From Nigrospora sphaerica (Eukaryota > Ascomycota > Sordariomycetes > Amphisphaeriales > Apiosporaceae): 64,000 nt of DNA. The notes below the pieces were generated by a model. That model did no database searches, was not told where the DNA came from, and saw only the letters and a program-made list of their open reading frames with translations. A program made the translations under genes and the position numbers. Each line of letters begins with the position of its first letter. Position 1 is the stretch's first letter. The stretch is taken from contig JAGVVL010000017.1 of assembly GCA_018287875.1 (NCBI GenBank), forward strand, positions 2,418,001 through 2,482,000, read 5' to 3'. This document shows positions 48,410 to 58,277 of this stretch, piece by piece.

Positions 48410-51400
48410 GGTTTGGGGCTTGTTTTTTAGCGTCTGGAGCGCCTAGCACCGTTGGCTGGAAGCAGGTTATTCCCGGGACGCGTCGGGTTCGGCAAGTTTT
48501 GACGTAGGGCGGCTGCTACGACCGGTGTCACATATCGCTGCGGAGGGCCGTCGATGGTATTGGATGGTAGGGCGTCCTTTAACCAGATCGCCGGGACAGG
48601 TATTTGTGACGGATCACTGAATGACTGATCATACGAGGGGAGGGGAGGGGCTGAACCGACATATGATGGGCGGGGATGCGCAGCGTCTTTAGGCCTGCCA
48701 GGGCCGCGAACCCATGGCCCAGAGCTGACGATCCCTGGCCAGGCCCATGATGCGTCATTTTAAGATGAGCGACCGTGCCCTCCGATATACGTCTATTATT
48801 AGAGGGCCACCGGCAGAGGGCAGCCCAACGAGGGCAAAGACAGGGTGAATCGTGTTTGGCAACGGCCAAGTCCGTGGGCGGAGAGCGGCACTTGAGGCGC
48901 AAAGACGGCGCTCGGTTGGTCGGAGACAGCTGCCATGCGTCGAGCGGGCGGAGGACCGAGCGCAGGTCTTGGTTGGCATCAAGCCAGACCAGATCAGACT
49001 GGTAAGGGAGAGAGAGATTGACATCTGCGCTCGTAGCTCGCTCATGCGCGCCGTCGAGCCGGCTGGTCGAGAGATAGTGGCAGCGAAAGTCAGTCAAGCC
49101 AGTTTCACGCCCCTGCCACGTGGGGAGCTGAGCCATGACCCGCCGGGATCGTCCCTGCTGCACGTCGTTGGCTAGGATTCGGCAGATGTACTTTCAAAGC
49201 AGGTACACATGTTTGCCGACCTTTACGGGAGGAAACCTTGGCCCCAGATGATGCGGCGCCCGAACCGAACAGTCGGAATCTCAGACGCCATCCAGTCTGT
49301 CATCTCATTCGGTACCTGAGGTTCCTGGGCGACGCGACCAGCCTACCTATCTGCCTTCCATGCCCGGATAGTCGCTGGTTCTGGCTCTGGCTCTGGCCCT
49401 GGCCCTGGCTCCCGTCAAGCGATCCTCTAGCAACGGCGAAAAGCGGGCGAGGAGACGACAACGATCTAAGTTTCCTTCCCTTCTGCCCACTTATAGATAG
49501 ATGCACTATAGGCGTTGGGTCCTTGGTATCCAAACTGGTGGTAGGCATTGAGATGGAGTCGTTCCACCCTGGCCAGCTAGCCACCACCGCCAGGAACCCT
49601 AGAAGGGCAGCTAGTAGCAAAAGAGGTAGGTCATGTAGGTTGCAATCTGGAGGGGGCGGTTGATGGGGAAGGGGGAAGAAAGCGCATGACCCACCTGCAT
49701 CGTGCCGACCGACATGCCTGCACCTGGTTGGCGGCCACAGGCTGCAAGAGGCGCTGCGACAGACCGCCTGTGCCTGGGAGGAGGGGTAAGCTAGAAAAAG
49801 TCTGGAAACATTCCGCTTCCCCTACGCGGGACGCAAAGAGTGCCGACGCGCCCGAGACAGCCAATCCCACAGAAGGGGAAGCCCGAGTCAGTGGCGCGTC
49901 TCGCAGGCGCGTCTGTCTCTCCGGGGCGAGACAGCGTCTTTCATCTTGGGCATTTCTTTTGCGCAGTTCGCACACGGACAATTCGGCATGCGCGTGGTGT
50001 CCGCCTGCATGGTTGCCGGCGCCAGGGCACCATGTCTCGGCCGCCTGCTCCGCATTCAACGTCCTAACTGGGCGCCGAGGTTTGCACGTCGGCTGACTCT
50101 GATCCTGGCCGGGCCGGAGGGGGAGACCCTTGCCGGGCGCAGCCTCGCCCTCCCTGGCTGCCCCTCACACGTTGCCCATCGTCGGACTGGATCCTACCCG
50201 GGCGGTGGGCCTCCAGTTGCTTGCGTTAGGCTCCTCTCGGGTGGGTGAGCTGAACAGTCGACCGCTGGGCGAGCCGGGGGGGGTTCAGGACAGCTCGGGT
50301 ATCGTCCAATCAGAAATCCAGAGTGATCTCCAGGACGCTCGGGATGCCATCAGCATGGGATTACCCACGAGCAATCGCAACCTTGACTAACACCAGACGA
50401 GAGGGTACCTCCGTGCGTGGAAAAGGCTGGGTTTTCCTGTTTTTACTGTCCTGTCTTGCATGCCACACGATAGCTTCGGTCGTTTACCACATTCGGAGGT
50501 GCGCGAGAGACGGGCGGCCACGCGGCTGTCGGCCCAGGACCATCCCTGGGTCTCGCTGAGCCTGTTAAATCGCATTCCCGGGACTAGAGAGGGAAGCGCT
50601 ACATATGCATGGGCGAGAGCAGGCGAGAGCGGGTAGAGGCGGGCAGGGAGGGGGGGCATGAAGCAACCTGGTAGTTCCGCCCGCCTACTAGCAGATGCCT
50701 CCCATATCTTCCGATGCCTCACCGGACCTTCGGCCGAACTGGGCGCCCCCTCTGGCCCGAGGGGCGTTTCTTGCAAATTGAAATTCCACGAGATGCCAGG
50801 GCCCTACCAACCGACAACACGAGCAAACGGGCGGCAGGCAGGCGGCTGGACCGCCCTTGTCAGCCCTGTCTTTCGTTTGGTCTCGCGCATGGGACGCAAT
50901 TACCACTACAACTTCGAGCGGGACGGCACCCGTTCCCCCCCTCCCGTTTCATCCATGGGCGCCACTGCTGCACCGCAGCGTAGATAAGCCATGCAACATA
51001 AAAGTTTTTATCGTCTGGAGACGACGAGACCCCATCTCTGAAGGGTTTGACATAGTAGGTACGACAAGGGTTGCCGGTTTGCCTAAGGGTACCAGGCTCC
51101 GAGCTGAGGAGACACTCCCTGGGATCTTTTGCGCAAGCGCGAACCCACCCACGCGGCAGCCGTACATGGAGCGGGAAGACGGGGCCGTCGCTATGGAGAA
51201 TAAATCGTTCCATCTTTGAGCCCGAGCCTCGTGCCCTTCCCCTGCTGGCTGTTCTTGGCCAGCTCAGACCTACTGTGATCGTGTTACTGAGCCTCGTCGG
51301 ACAATCTCGTTTCCGTGCCAGCCCAGCCCAGGCCCGGCCATACGCATCTGTCCCCCGTGTTCTCGGGAGAGGAAAGCTTGCGACGACCTGAGGGGAGCAT

Positions 51401-52378
51401 GGCGGTGCCCATGCCACCCCCAATTCCCCCCCCAAAGCCAGTCGGCGGCCCGTACGTTCACGACTGCATAATTCTTTCGACCACGGCCGCTACGCCACGC
51501 CCGTGTGGGAGGGCGTCCATCCGCCTCATCATCGGCAGTGCCTATACCGTCTCATGCGATTCCCATTTTCAGCCCGTATGCACCGTCCATGGGGTGCAAG
51601 CCCCACGCAGCCGTTACTCGCCGGGACCTGTTGCGACTAAATGAACTTGGTGGCCATTTCCACTGGTATTGATTAAGGTACACTATGCCGAGTCATCCCA
51701 AGGCTAGGTCGCAAAGCCCATGCTCCACCTGGTGCATGGGCTTCGGTCGCCCATCACATGTATGGAGGGCTGCTGCTGCTGCTGCCTTCGCGCCATTGCT
51801 GCCGTTGTTGCCGCAACATGCTTTCCTAGCGCTGACGGTTTTCCCTACCAGCGGACTACTAGGTCCCTTCCCTAAGTGAGGCCGTTACCGCAAGTATCTT
51901 GAATTGGACGGTAGGCAGGCTACGTGGTGGAGGGATACAAGCTCGGGGGTCCCCCACTTTGGCTGGGCAGTTCGTACTGCAAAGGTAACAAGAGCTTGAG
52001 AAGGTGCATCTGAGAAGGTGCATCCCATACTTCCATTTACACAAGGGCCATGGCATTCATTGGTTGGCCTCACGCCCGTGACGTCAACTCTACCCGAATG
52101 AGCAACCCCTGGGTTCTCTCGTTGGTCCGCCAGCGAGTGGCATTCCTTGGCCATTCCCCCATCCCCTCGCGGTCTGCACGAGCCCCCAGCGCCTGCCCAA
52201 CTCGACCCAGGCTGGTCCCCTATGCCGCCTTGGACCCCCTGCGGACCCCCGAACTAAGCCTCGATGAGGCCTGTCTTCGTTTCTCGCAGGCATTCCATCC
52301 CCCGGTCGCCAAGTCTCCACCCTTGCGACTCGCATGCCCACTGACTGATCGTCCGACGACGACGACGACGACAACATC
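48410..52378. other. Gene-poor 4-kb interval
   Basis: No frame on either strand shows a recognisable domain or convincing splice chain. It contains a six-base repeat tract (49375-49410) and, just before the next gene, a short GAC microsatellite (about 52355-52372). Confidence 0.45.
49375..49410. repeat. Imperfect hexanucleotide repeat (CTGGCT/CTGGCC)
   Basis: About six consecutive imperfect copies of CTGGYY-type hexamers in intergenic DNA. A simple-sequence repeat with no evident function. Confidence 0.6.
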
Positions 52379-53689
52379 ATGGCCGCTGCGGCCGTGACGC
52401 TCGCCCGGCCCCGGGGAGACGGTCCCTACCTGGCGGCGGCGCCGGGGCGGCGGCGCAACGACCTGATGTACTTCGTTGGCTGGTTGGAGCTGTTTAACGC
52501 CCTCGACTTCCCAGCCAACGTGTGGAACGACGTGCCCGTGCCGCGCTTCGCCATCGCCCTCATGGCCACCGGCGGCGCCCTCGCCGTCCTGGCCTCGGCC
52601 GTCGCCTTCTACGATCTGCGGAAGGCATGCCGCAACCTCGGCCTCCTCCGCCGCGAGCGGCGCCACCTGGCCGCCGAGCGGGCCCGTGCCCTCCCGGCGT
52701 CCCCGGCCGCCGTCCGTCTGCGCGCGTGGCAGCTCGTGAACCAGCGCGAGCTCGGCTGGGAGTTCTTCGACCGCGCCCTCATGGATGCCATAATGGGCTT
52801 CGGGGGCCTCCTCGTCGGCGTCGGCTCGCTCATGGCCCCCTTCGGCGCCGACCGCCGCATCTTCCGCGCTAGCAACCTGCTCTCCGGCTACGTCGGCAAC
52901 AGTTTCAGCGCCGCCTACGGCCTCATCAACTTTGTCTGGGCCGTCTATCTCTGGCGCGTAGGAAGTCGTCGTTCCGAGGCCGTGTCACGCCACATCAAAG
53001 ACACGGAGACCTTGAGGCGGGCGCACCGCGTCTTTCGCCACCAAAAACTGTATGCCGTCGTCTTCGCCCTTACCGTTATCGTCTCGAGTGTCGGCTCCAT
53101 GACCAGCGCGACCATGTGGTGGGGCTACGTCGTCTTGATCCCGTGTGTCTTTGCCTCGGTCTTCGGAAACATCCTCTGGCGTCGGCGCGTGGGCTACGAC
53201 CGGGTGGTATTCCCACACAAGTTGCTGCGCCCGGATGATATTAACAACCAGATTGCCCTCACCATCCTAGCCCAAAGTAAAATCCAGGACAACCAGGCGG
53301 ACGCATTCCTTACTCAATTTTCCCGAGCCGAGCTATTGGCGTATCTTATCGAACATGACATGCTGGACACGCTGTGCGGGGAATTGGTCAACGACCCCGA
53401 GGCTCGCAAGCATCTCCTAAGGGACCAGCCAGAGGAGATTACCATTGATGCCAATACCTTGGAAGGCATCCATGACGACGTTTTGCTGCGGAGCGCCCGT
53501 CAATGTGTGGGATTAGTCGGCCTCCGCCGAGCGGTCGACCGAGAGCGCTTGCTCTACGAGCTGCTAGGAAGTCACATATGCGCTCAGATGGAACAAACGT
53601 CGGCAAGGGAGAAACCGAATTCCTCGGCTTCCACGCAGGAACAAGCAGTAGTCGCGGGCCACAAAGAAAAGTGCCGTGCGTCATCATAG
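52379..53689 (+). CDS. Multi-pass membrane protein, unrecognised
   Basis: 436 residues, single exon; I do not recognise the family. Hydrophobic segments are near residues 61-80 (FAIALMATGGALAVLASAVAF), 137-158 (MDAIMGFGGLLVGVGSLMAPF), 171-197, and two between about 225 and 280 (LYAVVFALTVIVSSVGS and WWGYVVLIPCVFASVFGNIL). That suggests five helices in the N-terminal two-thirds. An Arg-rich loop lies between the first two. The last 150 residues are soluble and helical, with acidic stretches (LLRDQPEEITIDANTLEG). The length and ordered amphipathic pattern argue for a real gene. A GAC microsatellite in the leader ends six bases before the ATG. It converges on the decarboxylase-like gene with only 140 bases between stops. 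Confidence 0.7.
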   Translation: MAAAAVTLARPRGDGPYLAAAPGRRRNDLMYFVGWLELFNALDFPANVWNDVPVPRFAIALMATGGALAVLASAVAFYDLRKACRNLGLLRRERRHLAAERARALPASPAAVRLRAWQLVNQRELGWEFFDRALMDAIMGFGGLLVGVGSLMAPFGADRRIFRASNLLSGYVGNSFSAAYGLINFVWAVYLWRVGSRRSEAVSRHIKDTETLRRAHRVFRHQKLYAVVFALTVIVSSVGSMTSATMWWGYVVLIPCVFASVFGNILWRRRVGYDRVVFPHKLLRPDDINNQIALTILAQSKIQDNQADAFLTQFSRAELLAYLIEHDMLDTLCGELVNDPEARKHLLRDQPEEITIDANTLEGIHDDVLLRSARQCVGLVGLRRAVDRERLLYELLGSHICAQMEQTSAREKPNSSASTQEQAVVAGHKEKCRASS

Positions 53690-53829
53690 GCTGCAAGGCG
53701 AAGCTATGCTAAGCTAAACAAAGTTTAGACGGTTAAGTGTCAGGCGGAGGTGTCCGCGAAGCGAAGGGTATTACTTAAAAGGAAGTACAGGTTTTAACAA
53801 AGGTGGGACAACGAGAAATGGGGCCCCTT

Positions 53830-54825
53830 TCAGAAGATCTCGGGCTCGCTGAAGGTGATGGTCGCATCCTCCATTTTCATGCCCGCGGTGTACCGCAGCA
53901 TGCCGGGCCAGAAGTTGGGGTAGAATTCGTCGCCCACGGCGTTCTTGCCGTCCTTCACGGCGTCACCCTCACCCTGATCCATGTCGAAGGTGCCCAGGGT
54001 GGTTTTGCTGGACTTTTGGGCCGGGACGGTCGCCTTCCAGTCCTTGGTGCCCACCAATTCGCCATAGGAGCCCTGGCCCTGGGGCAGGGGCGGCTGGGCG
54101 AGCGTAGAGTTGATGCCGAGGAAGTCATACAGCTCGGTGGTGAAGGGAACCTGCCCCAGGAGCGACTGGAAGGTGGTCTGGAAGAAGGGCAGCGTGGCCG
54201 GCGTCGACTCAGTCACGTCGCCAGTGGTGTCGTAAGGGTAAACCTTGACAGTGACGCTGCCGTTCTCGTTGTCGGTCCAGTCAAACTTGGCGAGGTGCTT
54301 GGGGATGTTCCAGCTATGCGCGGGGTCACGTGGGTTAGCCGGATATTCCAGGAAATATTTTAGGCGATGCCTGTCTTTGATCACACCACACCGGTTGACT
54401 ACATACTTTTCGCGGCCATTCTTGCACGTGTACTTCTGGCTGACGTAGATGCGCGACACACGCACGTTGGTGCGCTCCTTGTCGCCGTACGGGTACTTGA
54501 AGTAGCCCGGGATGATGAGCAGCTCGTCATAGGGGCCGACGGGGCTGTCGGTGTAGCGGATGATCTGGATGCTGCCGATGAGGCCGAGGAAGTGGCCGTA
54601 CTGCTCGCCGTCGAGGCCGTTGGCGCGCTCGAGCGGCGCGAAGGCCTTGACGGGCAGTTCCTTGACGAGCGGCAAATTGATGAGCGAGTATACGGTGCCG
54701 TGCAGCGTCCACGGCGCCGGGTACGACTCAATGGGGCGCGTCGAGTTGTTAGTCCAGTCCTGGCCGGCAACCGCCGTCGCCAAGCCCGCGAGCAGCGCGG
54801 CCGCCGTCGAGCGGGAGAAGCGCAT
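53830..54825 (-). CDS. Acetoacetate-decarboxylase-like secreted protein
   Basis: 300 residues after splicing: minus-strand exons 54825-54407 and 54313-53830. The 93-nt intron (GTATGT donor, GGCTAAC branch, CATAG acceptor) is a multiple of three and has no in-frame stop, so an unspliced frame reads straight through. Removing it gives NGRE-NWNIPKHLAKF, the conserved sequence of this fungal family; keeping it inserts 31 unrelated residues. A signal peptide (1-21, ending AVAGQ) indicates entry to the secretory pathway. Other landmarks are PAPWTLHGTVYSLI, GPYDELLIIPG and RVSRIYVSQK. The fold resembles the acetoacetate decarboxylase beta-barrel superfamily, but I see no clear catalytic Lys, and decarboxylation is not established. 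ATG 54825 is chosen because the signal peptide follows directly. Confidence 0.8.
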   Translation of the reverse strand: MRFSRSTAAALLAGLATAVAGQDWTNNSTRPIESYPAPWTLHGTVYSLINLPLVKELPVKAFAPLERANGLDGEQYGHFLGLIGSIQIIRYTDSPVGPYDELLIIPGYFKYPYGDKERTNVRVSRIYVSQKYTCKNGREKYVVNRCGVIKDRHRLKYFLEYPANPRDPAHSWNIPKHLAKFDWTDNENGSVTVKVYPYDTTGDVTESTPATLPFFQTTFQSLLGQVPFTTELYDFLGINSTLAQPPLPQGQGSYGELVGTKDWKATVPAQKSSKTTLGTFDMDQGEGDAVKDGKNAVGDEFYPNFWPGMLRYTAGMKMEDATITFSEPEIF

Positions 54826-56837
54826 CGTTGAGGGGAGGGGCGAAAGAGGTAGAGCGCGTAAAGGAAGGTGTGGGTGTGTGGGTGCGAGTATGAACAAACA
54901 CGCGCGTGCGCCTCGCTCTCGATCGCTCTCGGGCTCGGGAAGGAGAGGAGGGGGGTGGGGGTTAAAACAAACGAGCGTCGTTTGCAAAGGAGGGAAAGAA
55001 GGGAAGACAGAGAGGAGGGGAGGGGAGGGGAGGCGGTGATGATGACTCGGGAGGCGAGGAGTCCAAACCGGTTCTCACGCTTCGGCAGCGTTCCCAGTAG
55101 CGGTTTCCTATTTCTTTAGTTTTCCACTATAACACTTTCTATACAACCCTTCAGCTTTCCGCCCTGGCCGCACACACATACTTTCTCCGTCCCCTCCATC
55201 ACTCCCCACGGAAGCCGTCTCCGGGAAGACCAGTTTCGCTAATTGGATGCTTCCTCCCCCCCCCTCGGTCCTCCTCTTCTTCTCCCCCCCTTCCCCTCCC
55301 GTTCGGGGTAGGGGCAGGTTTTCCCATGCAAGCGATCTGCACGCCCGCCTACCGGACGCAGACATGACGTGGACCCGCAACACCCGCGACGGTGCCCGTC
55401 CTATCCTCTCTTGTCAAATCCCCCGTCCAGAGGCATGCAAGGCATCGCAGGGCATACCAGGAATGGGGTACGACCGAAAGGGCCACCCCGATTTCCTCCT
55501 CCGTGAATGTGAGATCGAAATGGCTTGTTTGTCTCCTCTTGCCTCTCTCGTGCATGTTTCCTTCTCCCTCGTCTTGTTTTCTCTCTCCCTCCCTCTTTCA
55601 CCCCTTCTCTCCTCTCCCACCTCCTCTCTCTTGGAAAGGCAAAACATTTAAGCGGCGTGCAACTATTATTTTTTTTTTTTGCCTTCACACGAACCCGCCG
55701 ACTCTCCGCTCCGCCCCACCGGATGTAATTTACGTAGTCTCCGCCCGGGGAGGGGGGCGTCGTGTATGTAGTTGTTGGCAGCTTAATGAGGGAAAGAGTC
55801 GCCTCCCCCGGCGCCCCGAGGAGACCAAAAAAGGACGGCCTAGTGCCGGGGCCGGTCGGCCGCCCGGACCCCCAGACTACCCAGAGACGGCTTTACGCCC
55901 TAGCGGCCAGCTCCGGTGTAGAGAAGAAGGTGGTAATTTGGCGTTCTTTTTTCGTTTTCCTCTCAATAGGGCTCCGGAGCTTATTTCCGCCCTCTAGGGC
56001 GCGACAGCACGGCAGTTCGATTAGAAGCAGAGAGGGACTTGAAGGGAGGCGGCCGAAGGGCAAAACCCGTATAGCGGGTCCGAGAAAGGCACGTTGGTAC
56101 TTCTTTTCCCCCCCTCTCCCGGGGTTGCCCCAGCCAGGTAGAGAACAGTGTTATCCACACGCCGCCGCCGCCCCGAGGATCCTGGCTTGGGTTTCCAGAC
56201 GCAAGCAGGGCTGCCATCGTCCTCTTCTCCAGGCACGCAGACCCGGACGGCAACGATGGTTTCCCTCGTTCATGTGGTGAGAACGGGGAGGCGCGCGCGG
56301 GGTTCTCCCGGAGACCAGTTCCTCCCTCTCTGGGGGGAAACGTGCGCGCGCGGGGCCATAGCCGTCCACCCCGTCCCATCCATGTGAGGCCAGCCGCCAG
56401 CGGCGGTACGCAAACCCAACCTTGCCGTAGCTGGCACTCGATCCGGCGACGGCGCCCCCTAAGCGGCCTGAAGATCCCAGCTGACAGGTTCATCTGCTAC
56501 CTGTACCTACGTAGTATGTATGATGCTATGCCGAGGCCCACCGTGATCCCGGTCAGGGTTGGCAGATCGATCTCGTATATTAAGGCGGGGTGAAAAAGAC
56601 CAGGGGGCGATCGTTATTAGCCACGTCTACCTGGAAGCCCCCGCTGCATTAGGCATGCAATTCGGGAACAAGTCTGGCTGCATGCAAATATTAGCCCTGT
56701 GATAGCACATGATATGACGGCCCCCGACAGCTGTCTACGGCTTAGCACGCTTGGGCGCACACGGCGTGTCCTGGACAATGCAATTCTATGAGGGTATTAT
56801 AACGTTTGTTGCGTTTGTATGTCGTTTCCAATCCGCT
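54826..56837. other. Intergenic with low-complexity tracts
   Basis: 2 kb with no supportable gene. It includes a G-rich AGGGG tract (55014-55033) and CT-rich stretches (about 55560-55625), and runs of C or T elsewhere. Confidence 0.45.
55014..55033 (+). repeat. AGGGG tandem tract
   Basis: Consecutive GGGG runs separated by single A residues, about 190 bases upstream of the decarboxylase-like start. It has the spacing of a potential G-quadruplex on the plus strand. Confidence 0.5.
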
Positions 56838-58277
56838 TCATGTCAAAACCGCGTGTTCCCCTTCCGCATCCCGGCGCAATTTGGGCGGCTCGACCTTCTC
56901 GACAGCCCGCGCCGCTGCCGCCGCCGCCTGCACCTGCTTGGCTGCCACGTCGGCCAAGTAGTTCTTGATTTCTATCTCCATTTTGGCTACTGCCGCCTCC
57001 TCTTCCTGCTTCTTTTTGAAGTCAGCCAGCTTTTTTGCCTCCAGCCACTGGCCGTACGCCTCGTCCTGGTGCTCGAGGTCGCCGTCCTGGATGATTCCGT
57101 GGACAGCCTCCGCCGGCCGTAGGTAACCCTTTGCGTCGGCCTCAATGATGGCCTCGATCATGATGCGCGCCATCATCTGGTAGCCGGCGTCGTCGGGGTG
57201 CATCTTGTCGGGGCCCAGGTTGCCCGGCTGGATACCGTCGGGCCCGGCCATCTCGGCCAGCACGACCGGCTTACCTTCCTTCTGGAAGATCTGGTGTAGT
57301 CTGCGGATCTGCCGGTTCACCTCGGTAACGCGCTCCGAGGCGTTCCATTTCTCAGTCTCCGTCGTGGGCAGCAAGGTGCCCATAACGATGGCGGCGCGAG
57401 GCGAGGCCTCCAAGGCGAACTGGATGAAGTGGTAGTATCGCTTGTAAAAGTTGGGGATGTCAAAGTTCTGGAAGCAGTCGTTGGAGCCCAGGTTGGCGAG
57501 AATCAGGTTTGGCCGCGTGGCGGGCAAGACGGATTCGGCTTTGCGGTGCATAATGCCCAGGCGCGCGCCGGGATACGCCTCAATCTCGTTGTCCGTCATG
57601 TTGCCGACCCGTTGGGTGCCGACGAAATTGACGGGGTTGCCGATGTTGGTGAGGTGGTTCCGGAGCGTCAGGCGGAAGCCATTGTCATCCGAGCTCTTCT
57701 CGCCCCGTGTCGTCGAAGCGCCGATGGCTAGGATGCGCAGCGGGATGCCCTTGGCCAGCGGGAGCTCGTGTCCCGGCCGTTTATAGCCCGGGCCGGTGGG
57801 TATGATGCCGCCCGAGGAGACGGTGCCGTTGAGCAGGGTGCCATTGTGGGCCGAGATGTGGGAGAACTCGCCGTGGGTGCGTGACCATGCGTTGGGATCC
57901 TCGACCTCGGTGAGCGACAGGGCTGTGGGAGAAGGTCTCGTCAGTTTTTGTGTCTTCCGTCTGCCATGCCGAAACGGAGCCGGAGCCGTAGGGTCGTAAG
58001 CCCGGCGGGCGGCACGCATGACATTGCTGTGCCACCATCTGGCGTCGCCCCGGACGGGCGAGAGCAGCGAAGTGGGCCGCCCGTCTACACACCAATGGAA
58101 CCCAGACCGAGAAGATGGCATCGAAGGGCGGAAGGGCTCACCTATCAGGATTAAAAAGACTATGGACACGCCAAAGAAGAGACGTTTCCGCGCCACGATA
58201 GCCGACACATAGGGAGTCTGAGACAGGCGGTTCATCGCCTTTTCCATATTCCAACTTGACGGCAGCATTTCCTCCAC
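56838..58277 (-). CDS. Membrane-anchored SGNH (GDSL/CE3-like) hydrolase
   Basis: Esterase fold whose relatives deacetylate polysaccharides; the substrate here is unknown. The open frame has 479 codons. SGNH blocks are RILAIGASTTRGEK (nucleophile Ser in GAS, where most members have GDS), PNLILANLGSNDCFQ, and DKMHPDDAGYQ with the catalytic Asp and His. CE3-like landmarks NPVNFVGTQRVGNM and YPGARLG are present. A probable intron at 58141-57923 (219 nt, GTGAGC donor, CTGAC branch, CCACAG acceptor) is a multiple of three and stopless. Splicing gives 406 residues and fuses FLILI to ALSLTEVED, extending one transmembrane anchor near residues 33-52. The C-terminal 70 residues are a charged, Ala-rich coiled coil. 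Start 58277 is uncertain; ATG 58247 is also plausible. Confidence 0.8.
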   Translation of the reverse strand: MEEMLPSSWNMEKAMNRLSQTPYVSAIVARKRLFFGVSIVFLILIGEPFRPSMPSSRSGFHWCVDGRPTSLLSPVRGDARWWHSNVMRAARRAYDPTAPAPFRHGRRKTQKLTRPSPTALSLTEVEDPNAWSRTHGEFSHISAHNGTLLNGTVSSGGIIPTGPGYKRPGHELPLAKGIPLRILAIGASTTRGEKSSDDNGFRLTLRNHLTNIGNPVNFVGTQRVGNMTDNEIEAYPGARLGIMHRKAESVLPATRPNLILANLGSNDCFQNFDIPNFYKRYYHFIQFALEASPRAAIVMGTLLPTTETEKWNASERVTEVNRQIRRLHQIFQKEGKPVVLAEMAGPDGIQPGNLGPDKMHPDDAGYQMMARIMIEAIIEADAKGYLRPAEAVHGIIQDGDLEHQDEAYGQWLEAKKLADFKKKQEEEAAVAKMEIEIKNYLADVAAKQVQAAAAAARAVEKVEPPKLRRDAEGEHAVLT

